Part shown: positions 24,675 through 33,337 of the stretch, piece by piece | How positions within the stretch are numbered: the stretch's first letter is position 1 | How the letters are laid out: each line of letters starts with the position of its first letter | From: Streptomyces milbemycinicus | GTDB taxonomy: Bacteria > Actinomycetota > Actinomycetes > Streptomycetales > Streptomycetaceae | Assembly: GCF_002154605.1 (NCBI RefSeq) | Contig: NZ_MUNE01000324.1 | Location: forward strand, 1 to 33,382 | Direction of reading: 5' to 3' | DNA: 33,382 nucleotides | The notes under the pieces: generated by a model | What the model was told of the DNA's origin: nothing | Seen by the model: the letters and a program-made list of their open reading frames with translations, nothing else | Database searches by the model: none | Made by a program: the position numbers and the translations under genes

Positions 24675-25087
24675 TGCGCTTGCCGAGAATGTCATCCGCC
24701 CTGGTCGGAAGCCTGCACCTGGACTGGCGGTCGTCGGCCTCGTCGCCCGAGTAGGCGCTCTCGCGTAGCCGGTAGTCGACACGTCATGATGATCGACCGT
24801 GCTGCTGCGACTGGCCTACCTGGGAGTGACCAACGCGTTCGCGCTGCTGCGTCTGCTGCCGATGAGCGACCGGAACAAGGATGCGGAGATCCTGGCCATC
24901 CGCCATCAGATCACAGTGCTCGAACGCCAACTCGGCGGTGCCCGAGTACGGTTCACCCCGGGCGACCGGGCTTTCCTGGCGGCGCTGCTGCACCGGCTAC
25001 CGTTGCCAGCTCTGCGGCGTGTGCGGCTGCTCGTGCGTCCTGACACCGTGCTGCGCTGGCACCGCGACCTCTCCAGGCGCCGTCATT
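24675..25087 (+). mobile_element. 1.25-kb insertion sequence, copy 4, left part only
   Basis: The left end TGCGCTTGCCGAGAATGTCA (24675) is followed by the standard leader CATCCGCCCTGGTCGG. Homology to the other copies stops at about 25087, where a different IS begins. The right two thirds are not found beyond that IS (26340 onward is unrelated), so they were deleted rather than merely separated. Confidence 0.8.
24799..25087 (+). pseudogene. Transposase of IS copy 4, N-terminal 96 residues
   Basis: From GTG 24799: VLLRLAYLGVTNAFALLRLL, RDKDAEI-type sequence (here RNKDAEILAIRHQITVLERQ), and VRPDTVLRWHRDLSRRRH, where likeness to the intact copy ends. It lacks the whole catalytic core. Confidence 0.85.
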
Positions 25088-25092
25088 GCAGG

Positions 25093-26339
25093 TGCCGGAT
25101 ATTACGTCCGTGCAGGTCACGCACTCGGTGAGCTTGGAGAAAGGTCAACACAATCACTCCTCTCCTCCCGTGAGCCAAGACTGGGCATAGCGCGTCCGCG
25201 CCGACCGGCGAGATGCTTGACCGTGCTGCTGCGACTCCTCTACCTCGCCCTGTCGACGATGTTCACGTTCGTGCGGCTCGTGCCGATGAGCGATCGCGAG
25301 AAGGACCTGGAGATTCTGGCGCTGCGCCACCAACTCGCCGTGCTACAGCGCACGGTAGACCGTCCACAGCTGACCTGGCCCGACCGGGCACTCCTCGCAA
25401 CCCTGCTACACCGCTTCCCACGAGCACGGCTCCGCCGGCTTCGCCTGATCGTCTCTGCGGACGCTCTCCTGCGCTGGTACCGCGACCTGCTCCGCCACCG
25501 CCACGCGAAGGCCTCCCGTCCCAAGCGCCGCGGCCGGCCCCGTACCGTCCGCTCCATCCGGCTCCTGGTTCTGCGACTTGTACGGGAGAATCCAAGCCGG
25601 GGCTACCGGCGCGTGCACGGCGAACTCTGCGCCCTCGGTATCAAGGTCGCCGCCTCCACCGTGTGGAGCATTCTCAAAGAGCACGGCATCCCGCCCGCAC
25701 CCGAGCGGGAACACACGACCCGGGCGGCCTTCTTACGCTCGCAGGCCGGCGCCATCCTCGCCGCCGACTTTCTTCGAAACCAAGACCCTGACCGGGGCAC
25801 CCCTGTACGTCCTCGCCGTCATCGAACACGCCAGCCGACGCATCCGCATCCTCGGCACAACCGCCCACCCGACCGCGGCATGGGTGACCCAACTCGCCCG
25901 GAACATGATCATGGACCTCCACGACGCAAACGCCCGGGCGAAGTACCTGATCCGGGACCGGGACCCCCGCTACCCAGCTGCCTTCGACGCACCCCTGCAG
26001 GCCGAGGGCATCAAGGTCATCCAGACCGGCGTCCGAATACCCCGCACGAACGCCACCACAGAACGATGGGTACGGTCATGCCGGGCCGAGTTCCCCGACC
26101 GCACCCTCATGCGGAACGAGACCCACCTGCTCCACGCACTACGCGAGTACGAGCAGTTCTACAACGATCACAGACCCCACCGCTCCCTCAAAGGCGCCGC
26201 GCCTCTCCGCCCGCTACCCGCGCCGGTCGTCCAACCGGACAGGCTCGCCCACCTCGACGTCCGCCGACGCGACCGCCTCAGCGGCATCCTCCACGAGCAC
26301 CACCATGTCGCATGAACTGCACGGACTTACTTCTCGGCA
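25093..26339 (+). mobile_element. Related 1.25-kb insertion sequence, type B
   Basis: Terminal repeats TGCCGGATATTACGTCCGTG… (25093) and, in reverse, TGCCGAGAAGTAAGTCCGTG… (ending 26339) agree at 20 of 26 positions. They share the GTCCGTGCAG-TCA core that also forms the downstream end of the 1.25-kb copies. It abuts truncated copy 4 on its left. No target duplication is visible. Confidence 0.75.
25223..26315 (+). pseudogene. Integrase-core transposase of IS type B, frameshifted
   Basis: From GTG 25223: VLLRLLYLALSTMFTFVRLV, REKDLEILALRHQLAVLQRT, GYRRVHGELCALGIKVAAS. At 25769-25771 a run of three T (GACTTTCTTCG instead of GACTTCTTCG) shifts the frame exactly at the first catalytic aspartate motif ADFFET. 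The core then continues in the next frame: LIRDRDPRYPAAF (second Asp), NATTERWVRSCRAE (Glu) and the terminal LSGILHEHHHVA, with TGA at 26313-26315. Undamaged length would be about 363 residues. Confidence 0.85.
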
Positions 26340-26482
26340 TCTACACCGCCGCCAGATCACCACCGACCCGCTGCCTCTGCGGATGATCCGCGCAGGCGCT
26401 TCCCCTCGTCGTCATCGATCTCGCGGACGCATACTCGCTCAGCCACCAGCCCAGCTTCCCTGCCGCGCGCTGCCGGCGAGTG

Positions 26483-26815
26483 TCATTCCGTCGGCGTTCC
26501 GATCCGCAGCCGGTTGGCGTCAGGGTCGCGCAGCTCAATCTCACGCGCCCACGGAGCGTCCTTGGTCTGCACACCGAACTCGGAGGCGATGGCCTCGACA
26601 TTACGAATGCGCAGGTAGACCAACGTGTCGGGTCGGGCATCGCCCTTGTGCTCCGATAAGAACAACCGCATCCCGCCCCGGGCGAGCTCGACGAACGCGG
26701 GAAGTCCCGGCTCGAAGCGATGTTCCCACTGCTCGGCGAAGCCCAGCCGCTCGTACCAAGCGACCGCCGCCGCAGCGTCCTCGACGCGAAGAATGAGAAT
26801 GACTTCTTCGTCCAT
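26483..26815 (-). CDS. VOC-fold (glyoxalase/bleomycin-resistance-like) protein
   Basis: 110 residues from ATG 26815 (a GTG seven codons upstream at 26836 is the alternative; neither has a strong ribosome site). The fold signature is EVILILRVEDAAAAVAWYER, then LGFAEQWEH, FVELARGGMRLFLSEH and the final EIELRDPDANRLRIG, typical of single-domain VOC proteins. The usual metal ligands are only partly recognisable (terminal EIELRDPD in place of a clear HxE pattern), so it may be a binding rather than a catalytic protein. It stands alone, with IS type B downstream and an IS701-type element inserted 52 bases upstream, which could cut it off from its promoter. Confidence 0.85.
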   Translation of the reverse strand: MDEEVILILRVEDAAAAVAWYERLGFAEQWEHRFEPGLPAFVELARGGMRLFLSEHKGDARPDTLVYLRIRNVEAIASEFGVQTKDAPWAREIELRDPDANRLRIGTPTE

Positions 26816-26867
26816 GGAGTCATCGTCGCAGACCACCCACGGCGAACGTTGCTTGATGGGGCACTAG

Positions 26868-28266
26868 TACTGCAACGGTGCTTGACGTGACTGCTGGCCA
26901 GTTTCAGGGGCTGTGTCCGCGTCGTTTGTAGTGACTGACGCGGGCCTGGTGCTGGCGTCGGCGGCGCCATGTCGACCAGTGCAGGATGTGGTCGACGGGG
27001 ATGGGGCGGCGGTTTGTGAGTCGGGCGATCAGGCGCCGGATCTCGGCGAGGCTGAGGTGGATGAGCTGGGAGGATCCGTTTCTGCTTTGTCGGCGTCGAG
27101 TCCGCGGGCGCGCAGGACGGTCAGGCAGGCGTGGGCGGCCATGGCCAGAGTCATGTGGCGGTGCCAGCCGGGGTAGCGGCGGACTTGATAGTCGTCCAGG
27201 CCGCATTCCTGCTTCGCGGTCTGGAAGCATTCCTCCACGGCCCAACGGCTGCCCGCGATGCGGATCAGCTCGTCCAGGGTGGTCCCGGCCGGGCAGTAGG
27301 CGATGTAGTAAGAGATCTCCTCGGGCCGGCTGACGCTGCGGCGGGCGATGACCCAGTGCTGGCGGTCCTCGCGGTGCCAGGGCCGGACCTCGACGCGGGC
27401 CCAGTCATAGATCCGCGGGCCATGCGCCCCTGTGCCGCACGAGCGGCGCTTCCACTTCTGTCGTGGGAGGCCGGGGAACAAGTCGTGGACGGGGTGGTCG
27501 ATGGCCCAGCGGGTGACGACGGTGTCGTGCCGGGTGGTGGCCATGACGTGGAAGACATCGGCCTGTTCCAGCTCGGAGCGCCAGCCCTTGCTGAAGCCGT
27601 AGGCGGCATCCGCCGTCACCCATCCGAACGGGATCTTGTCCCTGATCGCTCGTCTGACCATCGCCTTGGCCATGGTCACCTTCGTCTCGAAGGCGACACT
27701 GTCGTCGATACCGGCCCGTCGGCACCTTTCCCGGTCGTCTGTCCATGACGTGGGCAGATACAAGCGGCGGTCGATCAGCGTGCGTCCGCGGTCGGTGGCG
27801 TAAGCGAGGAACACGCCGATCTGGCTGTTCTCGGTGCGTCCGGCGGTGCCGGAGTACTGCCTTTGCACGCCGGCCGAGCGGATGCCCTTCTTGAGGAAGC
27901 CGGTGTCATCGACGATCAGAACGGCGTCCCGGTCTCCGAGGTGTTCGACGACGTAGTCACGTACGTCGTCCAGGACCTCGTCGGCGTCCCACTCGATCCG
28001 GTTCAGCAAACGATGGATGCGGTCGGGCCCCGCGTGTCCGGCTTCTTCCGCGAGCGTCCAGCCGTTCTTCCGCTCCAGCGGAGCAATCAGCCCCCGCATA
28101 TAGGCGAGCGCCGACTGGCGCGGCTCCTCCCGGCTGAACCGGTGCACGAACCGCTCGTGCACCGCACTCAGTTCACCGGCCCACAACCTGACATCAGCAA
28201 GGTCCCCACCCATAACCAGACCAACGACTGATCTGGCCAGCAGTCACGGCAAGCACCGTTGCAGTA
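26868..28266 (-). mobile_element. Complete IS701-type element with CTAG target duplication
   Basis: 1399 bp. The inverted repeats are 34 bp, identical at 33 positions (TACTGCAACGGTGCTTG…CTGGCCAG at 26868-26901 and reversed at 28233-28266). A direct duplication CTAG flanks it (26864-26867 and 28267-28270), as expected for the IS701 family. Near-identical ends and an intact transposase suggest a recent arrival. The right CTAG overlaps the first base of the neighbouring IS5-type element, so it inserted right at that element's end. Confidence 0.92.
27029..28213 (-). CDS. IS701 family transposase
   Basis: 394 residues, uninterrupted. DDE_5-type core: LIVDDTGFLKKGIRSAGVQR (first Asp region), WVTADAAYGFSKGW (second Asp) and RWAVEECFQTAKQECGLDDY (Glu), followed by QVRRYPGWHRHMTLAMAAHA, the family's characteristic end. 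ATG at 28213 has a poor ribosome site but matches the usual start (LADVRLWAGELSAVHERFVH). It catalyses movement of its element by cut and paste. Confidence 0.93.
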   Translation of the reverse strand: MGGDLADVRLWAGELSAVHERFVHRFSREEPRQSALAYMRGLIAPLERKNGWTLAEEAGHAGPDRIHRLLNRIEWDADEVLDDVRDYVVEHLGDRDAVLIVDDTGFLKKGIRSAGVQRQYSGTAGRTENSQIGVFLAYATDRGRTLIDRRLYLPTSWTDDRERCRRAGIDDSVAFETKVTMAKAMVRRAIRDKIPFGWVTADAAYGFSKGWRSELEQADVFHVMATTRHDTVVTRWAIDHPVHDLFPGLPRQKWKRRSCGTGAHGPRIYDWARVEVRPWHREDRQHWVIARRSVSRPEEISYYIAYCPAGTTLDELIRIAGSRWAVEECFQTAKQECGLDDYQVRRYPGWHRHMTLAMAAHACLTVLRARGLDADKAETDPPSSSTSASPRSGA

Positions 28267-28292
28267 CTAGGGACTGTACCGAGTTGCGATCT

Positions 28293-29277
28293 TTATGTGA
28301 GGGTGCGGAGCCAGATGACCGCGCCGCGTAGGTGGAGTCCGGCGAGGTAGCTGACCGGGGTCTTGTCGTAGCGGGTGGCGAGCCCGCGCCACTCCTTGAT
28401 CTTGTTGATACAGCGTTCCACTGTGTTGCGGTCACGGTAGAGCTCGGTGTCATGGGCGAGGGGGCGCCCGCCCCGGCGCCCCTTCTTCTTGCGGTTGGCC
28501 GCCTGGTCGGTCTTCTCCGGGATCACGCGCGGATCCTGCGTCTTCGCAGGTAGGCGCGGTTGGCGCGGGAGGAGTACGCCTTGTCTGCGGCCACGGCGGC
28601 GGGGCGGGTGCGGGGCCGGCCGATCGGGCCCCGTACCTTGATGCGCTCCAGGACGGCGGTGAAGCGGGGGCTGTCGGCGGCCTGGCCGGGGGTGAGCACG
28701 AAGGACAGCGGGCGGCAGCGGCGGTCGGCCGACAGGTGCACCTTGCTGCTCAGCCCGCCGCGTGAGCGCCCCAGTTCGGCGGCGCGAAGCCGCGCTTTAC
28801 GGCGCCGATGCAGGCGTCGTCGCTCGTTGCGGACGGGATCCGCCTGCTCGTCCGGCTCGGCTACCGGGGCGTTCTGTCCCTTTGGGGAAGCCCCTTTTTC
28901 TCCGCGACGGCCTTCTCCAGAGCTTCGAGCAGCTCCGCATCGACCGTCATACCGGCGGCGTGATGGTGGGCCCAGGCCACGGTGGAGTCCACGCACACCA
29001 GGCCGAGGTCCGCCTGACCGCGCACGGCGGCCTCGGCGATCACCGCTTCCATCAGCCTCTGGAAGACCCCGGACCTGGCCCAGAGGTGGAACCGCCCGTA
29101 GACGGTGGACCACGGCCCGTACCGCTCGGGCATGTCCCGCCACGGACCGCCCGTACGGAACCGCCACATCACGCCGTTGACCAGTCTGCGCAGGTCAGGA
29201 ATGGGACCGCGTTCGCCCAGCGGCAGCAGCGGTTCGAACACAGCCCACTCGTCGTTCGTGAGATCACCCCGGGTCAT
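28293..29277 (-). pseudogene. IS5 family transposase in three frame segments
   Basis: The first segment (29277 to about 28895) begins MTRGDLTNDEWAVFEPLLPL and contains VCVDSTVAWAHHHAAG (first Asp). The frame then moves by -1 near 28894-28900, where such elements use programmed frameshifting, into the segment with AAELGRSRGGLSSKVHLSAD, PLSFVLTPGQAADSPRF and AADKAYSSRANRAYLRRRRI (second Asp). At about 28526 a missing base ends that frame (CGCGCGTGATC where CGCGCGGTGATC is expected). The tail with RNTVERCINKIKEWRGLATR (Glu) continues in a third frame to TGA at 28293-28295. The first change may be functional; the second looks like a defect. Confidence 0.8.
28894..28900 (-). other. Candidate -1 slippery heptamer in IS5-type transposase
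   Basis: On the minus strand the first frame reads GAG AAA AAG GGG; slipping back one base gives GAA AAA GGG, which is exactly the frame of the second segment. The G-AAA-AAG run fits a -1 ribosomal frameshift site. Confidence 0.5.
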
Positions 29278-29458
29278 CCCGCCTGTCTACCGTCCCAGCC
29301 CGGCCGGGACGACGAAACAAGAAACCCGTGATCTCAACTCGACACGGTCCCTGGGCCCCACAGATTGATCAAAGCCCGATACAGCCCTGGCCCAAGATCA
29401 AGCGCCTGCAGTCATCCGCCACTGTTGGCGACGCGCGCAAACCCTACGATCATCGACC

Positions 29459-30202
29459 ATGACGCAAGACGAACCCGCCGAACATCGGCAGTTTCTCGAC
29501 GCCGTTGCCCGAGCGTTGACCGAAGAGGACGACATCTGGCAGTTCCACACGCCGCCGGGCGGGTCCACGCTGGTGGCCCGCGCAGACGACGAGGCGGTGG
29601 CGCTCATCGCCGCGGGGTCGCTGGATGCAACGGTCACCGTCGACGACATCGCGCGCGTGGCGGACCTTGCCGCCCGGGTGGGAACGACCCCCGCTCGCGA
29701 AGGGCGGCCCGCAGCGTTCGTGTGCTCGCGCCGCACACCGTCCGGGGACGCCGTTCAGGCCGCCTACCTGCGTAACCTGCGGATCCTGAGTGTTCACCCT
29801 ACGGGTGAGGGCTCCTGGGGCTACGACGTGGCCATCCTGTCCAGCCACGGCTTCACGCAGCCGCAGAACACTGCCACGCTCAGCAAGCAACAGTGGGGAG
29901 ACGTACATGCCGACATTTACGACGCGGTCTTCCACGACGCCCAGCAGACGCCGATCGCCTCATTCGCGGGCATGCGCGCCGAGTTGGCCTGGCAGGAGGA
30001 GTCGCATGTCTCCTCCTGGGGGAACCCCTGGGGCTCCCGGCATTTCAAGCTGCCCGCCGGGACCTCGATGACCATCCCCGGCCGCCCCTCAGTGCCCGTC
30101 ACCGGCGTGACTCTGCAGTTCCACAAGGAGACCCGTCCGCTACGAGCCACACGAGAGGAAAGTGCCTTCGCCGAGCTCGCATCCGACTGGCTGTGGGGCT
30201 GA
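29459..30202 (+). CDS. Hypothetical protein, family not recognised
   Basis: 247 residues, ATG 29459 (no strong ribosome site). Codon use is normal for the region and the frame is uninterrupted, so it is probably a real gene. No signal peptide or membrane helix is seen. Features: an acidic N-terminus (QFLDAVARALTEEDDIWQFH), a central GSWGYDVAILSSHGFTQPQN, tryptophan-rich LAWQEESHVSSWGNPWGSRH, and a C-terminus with ALSPL-free, mixed alpha/beta character ending ASDWLWG. The content suggests a soluble alpha/beta protein, but I do not recognise a domain. It stands between the IS5-type element and the secreted NucA/NucB-type gene, on the same strand as the latter but 250 bases away. Confidence 0.65.
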   Translation: MTQDEPAEHRQFLDAVARALTEEDDIWQFHTPPGGSTLVARADDEAVALIAAGSLDATVTVDDIARVADLAARVGTTPAREGRPAAFVCSRRTPSGDAVQAAYLRNLRILSVHPTGEGSWGYDVAILSSHGFTQPQNTATLSKQQWGDVHADIYDAVFHDAQQTPIASFAGMRAELAWQEESHVSSWGNPWGSRHFKLPAGTSMTIPGRPSVPVTGVTLQFHKETRPLRATREESAFAELASDWLWG

Positions 30203-30453
30203 CGAGCTTCCACCCACCACATGATCACAACTGGAAACACGGCCTAGGTCGAAGGAACCGGTCTACAACCCTGCCTGAACGTGCCGCTTGTCACATCCGG
30301 TTCGGGGCGCATTGGTGAATCGCCCCAGTTCGGGACCTTGTTGGCCAATGCTAGCGCCACATAAGAGTGATCCCTGGCGCGACAATCACGAACACTCGTA
30401 CGCCCCATCCCCGGGTATACGCGGGGATGGGGTCAAAAGGGGAAAGGTCAACC

Positions 30454-31493
30454 TTGTTTGGCTTATTCAGAAGAAGACGCTTCCTGTCGAAAATCGCAGT
30501 AGGCACTGCGGCCATCATGCTCATCGGGGGAGGCGGCCTCGCAACCGCCGCCGACAGCGGCGACGGCACCCCTGACTGGGACTACGCCCCGTCCTCCCGG
30601 CCAGCGGCAGGCCCCGAGGCCCACACCATGGCCAACAACAACCGGCCCGTCTCCGGAAAGAACCTCAAGGCTGGCCCGCCGGGCACCAAGGACTCGGCCG
30701 GCGTGTGGCAGGTCAACCGCACCGACGTCACATTAAGCAACACCGTCACCGTCACCGACGCCGACGGCGACGACGCGGACCTATCGTTCCAGGTGTACAC
30801 CACCGACGCCAACGGCAACCCCAAGGACCAGGTCCAGCTCACCGACCCCGAAACTGGCAATCCCGCCAGCTACGGTGTGGTGGTTTCCGACTTCGTGGCT
30901 TCCGGCGGAACGGCACAGGTAACTCTTCGCTATGGCGACCTGAAGACGAACACCACCTATGCCTTCCGTACCAGCGCATTCGACGGCAGCTTGTATGAGA
31001 CCGAGTGGTCCGCCTGGGCGAAATTCCACACCCGCGGCAGGCAGCTGAGCATCACCTTGCCTGAGCCGGACAAAAACGCGCCGACGGTCGATCTCGACTC
31101 CTATCAGGAGTACCAGACCGCCCGACGGAACATGCCCGAACCCTCGGCCAGCAGCACCACGAGCGCGCCGGACAAGCCGACCGGCCAGTGCAGCGACATC
31201 GGCAACGACAAGATCGGCTGCATCGCGATCGGCAAGCCAGGCGACCTTACCGCCGAGCAGCAGGCATCGGTGGCCAAGCGCATGCATGCCACCATGGCAG
31301 GCGACGACCTTGTCAGCTGGTGCAGCAACCTCAGTGCGGGCGCGGACTACTTCAAGCGCACCGAAGCGTGCATGAAGAAGGCCACCCCGATCCACTCCTA
31401 CACTTACAGCAAGCTGCCCAGCGGCGAGACAATCCTAGTGGGTGAAGCCACGTTCGCCTCGGAGATCCAGTTAAAGCTGGATACGTCCTCCAC
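30454..31493 (+). pseudogene. Secreted NucA/NucB-family protein, nuclease domain lost
   Basis: Start taken as TTG 30454 behind AAGGGGAAAGG; ATG 30427 is in frame but has no spaced ribosome site. Residues 1-35 are a signal peptide (FRRRRFLSK, then AVGTAAIMLIGGGGLATAA). A fibronectin-III-like segment follows (VTVTDADGDDADLSFQVYTT to TYAFRTSAFDGSLYETEW), then a linker and a region (WCSNLSAGADYFKRTEACMK, IHSYTYSKLPSGETILVGEA, TFASEIQLKLDTSS) that corresponds to the part of the 9823-10917 gene before its nuclease domain. At about 31494 the likeness stops, and the C-terminal NucA/NucB domain is absent. The frame continues to 31581 only as nonsense. It could still yield a secreted domain without nuclease activity. 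Confidence 0.7.
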
Positions 31494-31640
31494 GGCAGTG
31501 CAGACTTCGACTCGCTGCGGGCGACCTTGGCCGCCTTGCAGCAGTACTTCGGTCTGTCGCTGCCACGCGAGCAGATCATGAATGATCGGCTGCCCGCCGC
31601 AGTGACAGCCGCCGTGCCGCCAGAAAACCTCGGAGACTGA
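31494..31640 (+). pseudogene. C-terminal fragment of another, unrecognised gene
   Basis: In a different frame from the preceding protein, SADFDSLRATLAALQQYFGL, SLPREQIMNDRLPAAV and a TGA at 31638-31640 read as a plausible alpha-helical C-terminus. It is joined to the NucA/NucB-family gene at about 31494, so the two were brought together by a deletion or the gene suffered a larger rearrangement. The identity is unknown. The following 240 bases (31641-31878) hold no supported gene. Confidence 0.4.
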
Positions 31641-31878
31641 CAACCAAGTTGGCATTGCGCGCCTTGGACACCGATACACACCCCATGAGCGGGGCACACA
31701 TGCCAGTCGTCATGGACGAGCCCAAAGACATTACGGTCACGGCTGCTGCGGTGGCTTCGAGTCGGGTAGCGCTGGCCATGGGGTGATCCTCTCGGCAAGT
31801 CCGGCGGCGCTCGGCCGCTGCGCGTCGGCGACGCGTGAATCGTGGTTCTGGATCACTTTCAGTGCCGGAGCCATGGAG

Positions 31879-33251
31879 CAGGGGCTGTTGCATGATCGCC
31901 ATCTGTCCGGAAGACCGGGCTGGTCCGGAGTCGGGGTGGACGTCCCGGTTCGGGCAGGGGTCGAACGCAGTGCAGGCACGGTCTCGGTGATCATGTGAGT
32001 GTCGAAGTCCCATGAACACTTGGCGAGTCCGTGCCTGCTCCTGCATCTTCCCCCATGCTCACCGCGCTGGGCCAACTGGCCCAGACTTCCGCGCCGGCCC
32101 CACTGACGGACGCGGTCTGCCTGTCCGGCTTCCTGGACCTGGTCCCCGACCCACGCGGCGTCCGGGGCCGTCGCTATCGGCTGACCGCGCTGGTGGCCGC
32201 CGCTGCGGCGAGCGTCCTGGCCGGCGCCCGCTCACTCACCGCGATCACGGAATGGATCACGGACGCCCCATCCTGGGCCTGCCGGGCCCTCGGCTTCCCC
32301 GTCGACCCGCTGACCGGCACGGTGTCCGTTCCGCACCCCCACACCGTGCGCCGTCTTCTCGTCCAGCTCGACGGCGACGCCCTGGACCAAGCGATTGGAG
32401 CCTTCCTCACCGCCCGCGCCACTCCCTCGCCCGCCGGACTGCGGGCGATCGCCGTCGACGGCAAGGCCCTGCGCGGCTCGCGCACCGCCACGACCCCGCA
32501 CGTCACACTGCTCGCCGCGATGGACCACACCGGCCACGTCCTCGCCCAGCGGCAGGTCGCCGACAAGAGCAACGAGATCCCCGCCTTCAAGCCCCTGCTG
32601 GACACCATCGACCTGACCGACACGGTCATCACCGCCGACGCCCTGCACACCCAGCACGCCCACGGCGCCTACCTCCGTGAACGCGGCGCCCACTACATCG
32701 CCCATGTCAAGGCCAACCACCCCGGCCTGTTCGACCGCGTCCGCCACCTGCCCTGGCGGGAGATCACGCTCGACCACCACGAGCGCACCCGTGCCCACCA
32801 CCGCACGGAGATCCGGCGTCTGAAGACCACCGCCTTCGCCCACCTCGACTACCCCGACGCCCGCCAGGCCCTCCAAGTCGTCCGCTGGAGAAAGGACTTC
32901 ACCACCGGCAAGCTCACCATCGAACGGGTCTACCTGATCACCAGCCTGCCGCCCGGCGTGGCGACCGGCGCCAGCTCGCCGCCTGGATCAGAGGACATTG
33001 GAAGATCGAAAATCTTCTGCACCACGTCCGCGACCGAACGTTCCGCGAGGACGACTCCAAGATCCATATCGGCCGTCTCCCGCGTACCATGGCCAGCCTG
33101 CGCAACCTCGCCATCGGCGTCCACCGCCAGGGCGACCACACCAACATCGCCGCCGCCCTGCGCCACACCGCCCGCGACTGCCGCAGACCCCTGACCGCCC
33201 TCGGCCTCACCGGATGAACCCGGACAGAAAGCGATCATGCAAGGGACCCTG
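31879..33251 (+). mobile_element. ISAs1-type element
   Basis: Terminal repeats CAGGGGCTGTTGCATGATCG (31879-31898) and, in reverse, CAGGGTCCCTTGCATGATCG (ending 33251), agreeing at 17 of 20 positions. The CAGGG…TTGCATGATCGC end is typical of actinobacterial ISAs1 elements. No matching direct repeat was found outside the ends. Confidence 0.82.
32031..33217 (+). pseudogene. ISAs1 family transposase, frameshifted near the C-terminus
   Basis: N-terminal transposase-associated domain (LVPDPRGVRGRRYRLTALVA) and DDE core: IAVDGKALRGSRTA (first Asp) and TVITADALHTQHAHGAYLRE (second Asp). At about 32965-32972 one base appears to be missing (…GCGCCAGCTCGCC…). The conserved remainder RGHWKIENLLHHVRDRTFRE (catalytic Glu), RLPRTMASLRNLAIGVHR and the end TALGLTG are therefore in the next frame, to TGA 33215-33217. 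The start could also be ATG 32055. Without correction the product lacks the catalytic glutamate. Confidence 0.85.
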
Positions 33252-33337
33252 GCCCCTACCCCGTCGCGATCACGCCCCGCACACGAAGAGGCCCCTGCTC
33301 ATCGAACAGAGACTCCCTTTGCCGCAACGCACTCATA

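Larger units (their letters stand above)
28270..29351 (-). mobile_element. IS5-type element
   Basis: Terminal repeats GGGACTGTACCGAGTTGCGA… (28270) and, in reverse, GGGACCGTGTCGAGTTGAGA… (ending 29351) agree at about 18 of 22 positions. It carries a two-frame transposase as is usual for the IS427-like group of IS5. The left end is directly adjacent to the IS701-type element. Confidence 0.82.

Noticed and set aside
31576..31779. 67-residue minus-strand frame with a fair ribosome site and two cysteines (TGMCAPLMGC), possible small peptide precursor
   Set aside because: Overlaps the plus-strand C-terminal fragment, has no modifying-enzyme genes nearby and no recognisable leader; too weak to list as a gene.
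32232..32876. 214-residue minus-strand frame inside the ISAs1-type element
   Set aside because: Val/Gly-rich antisense shadow of the transposase.
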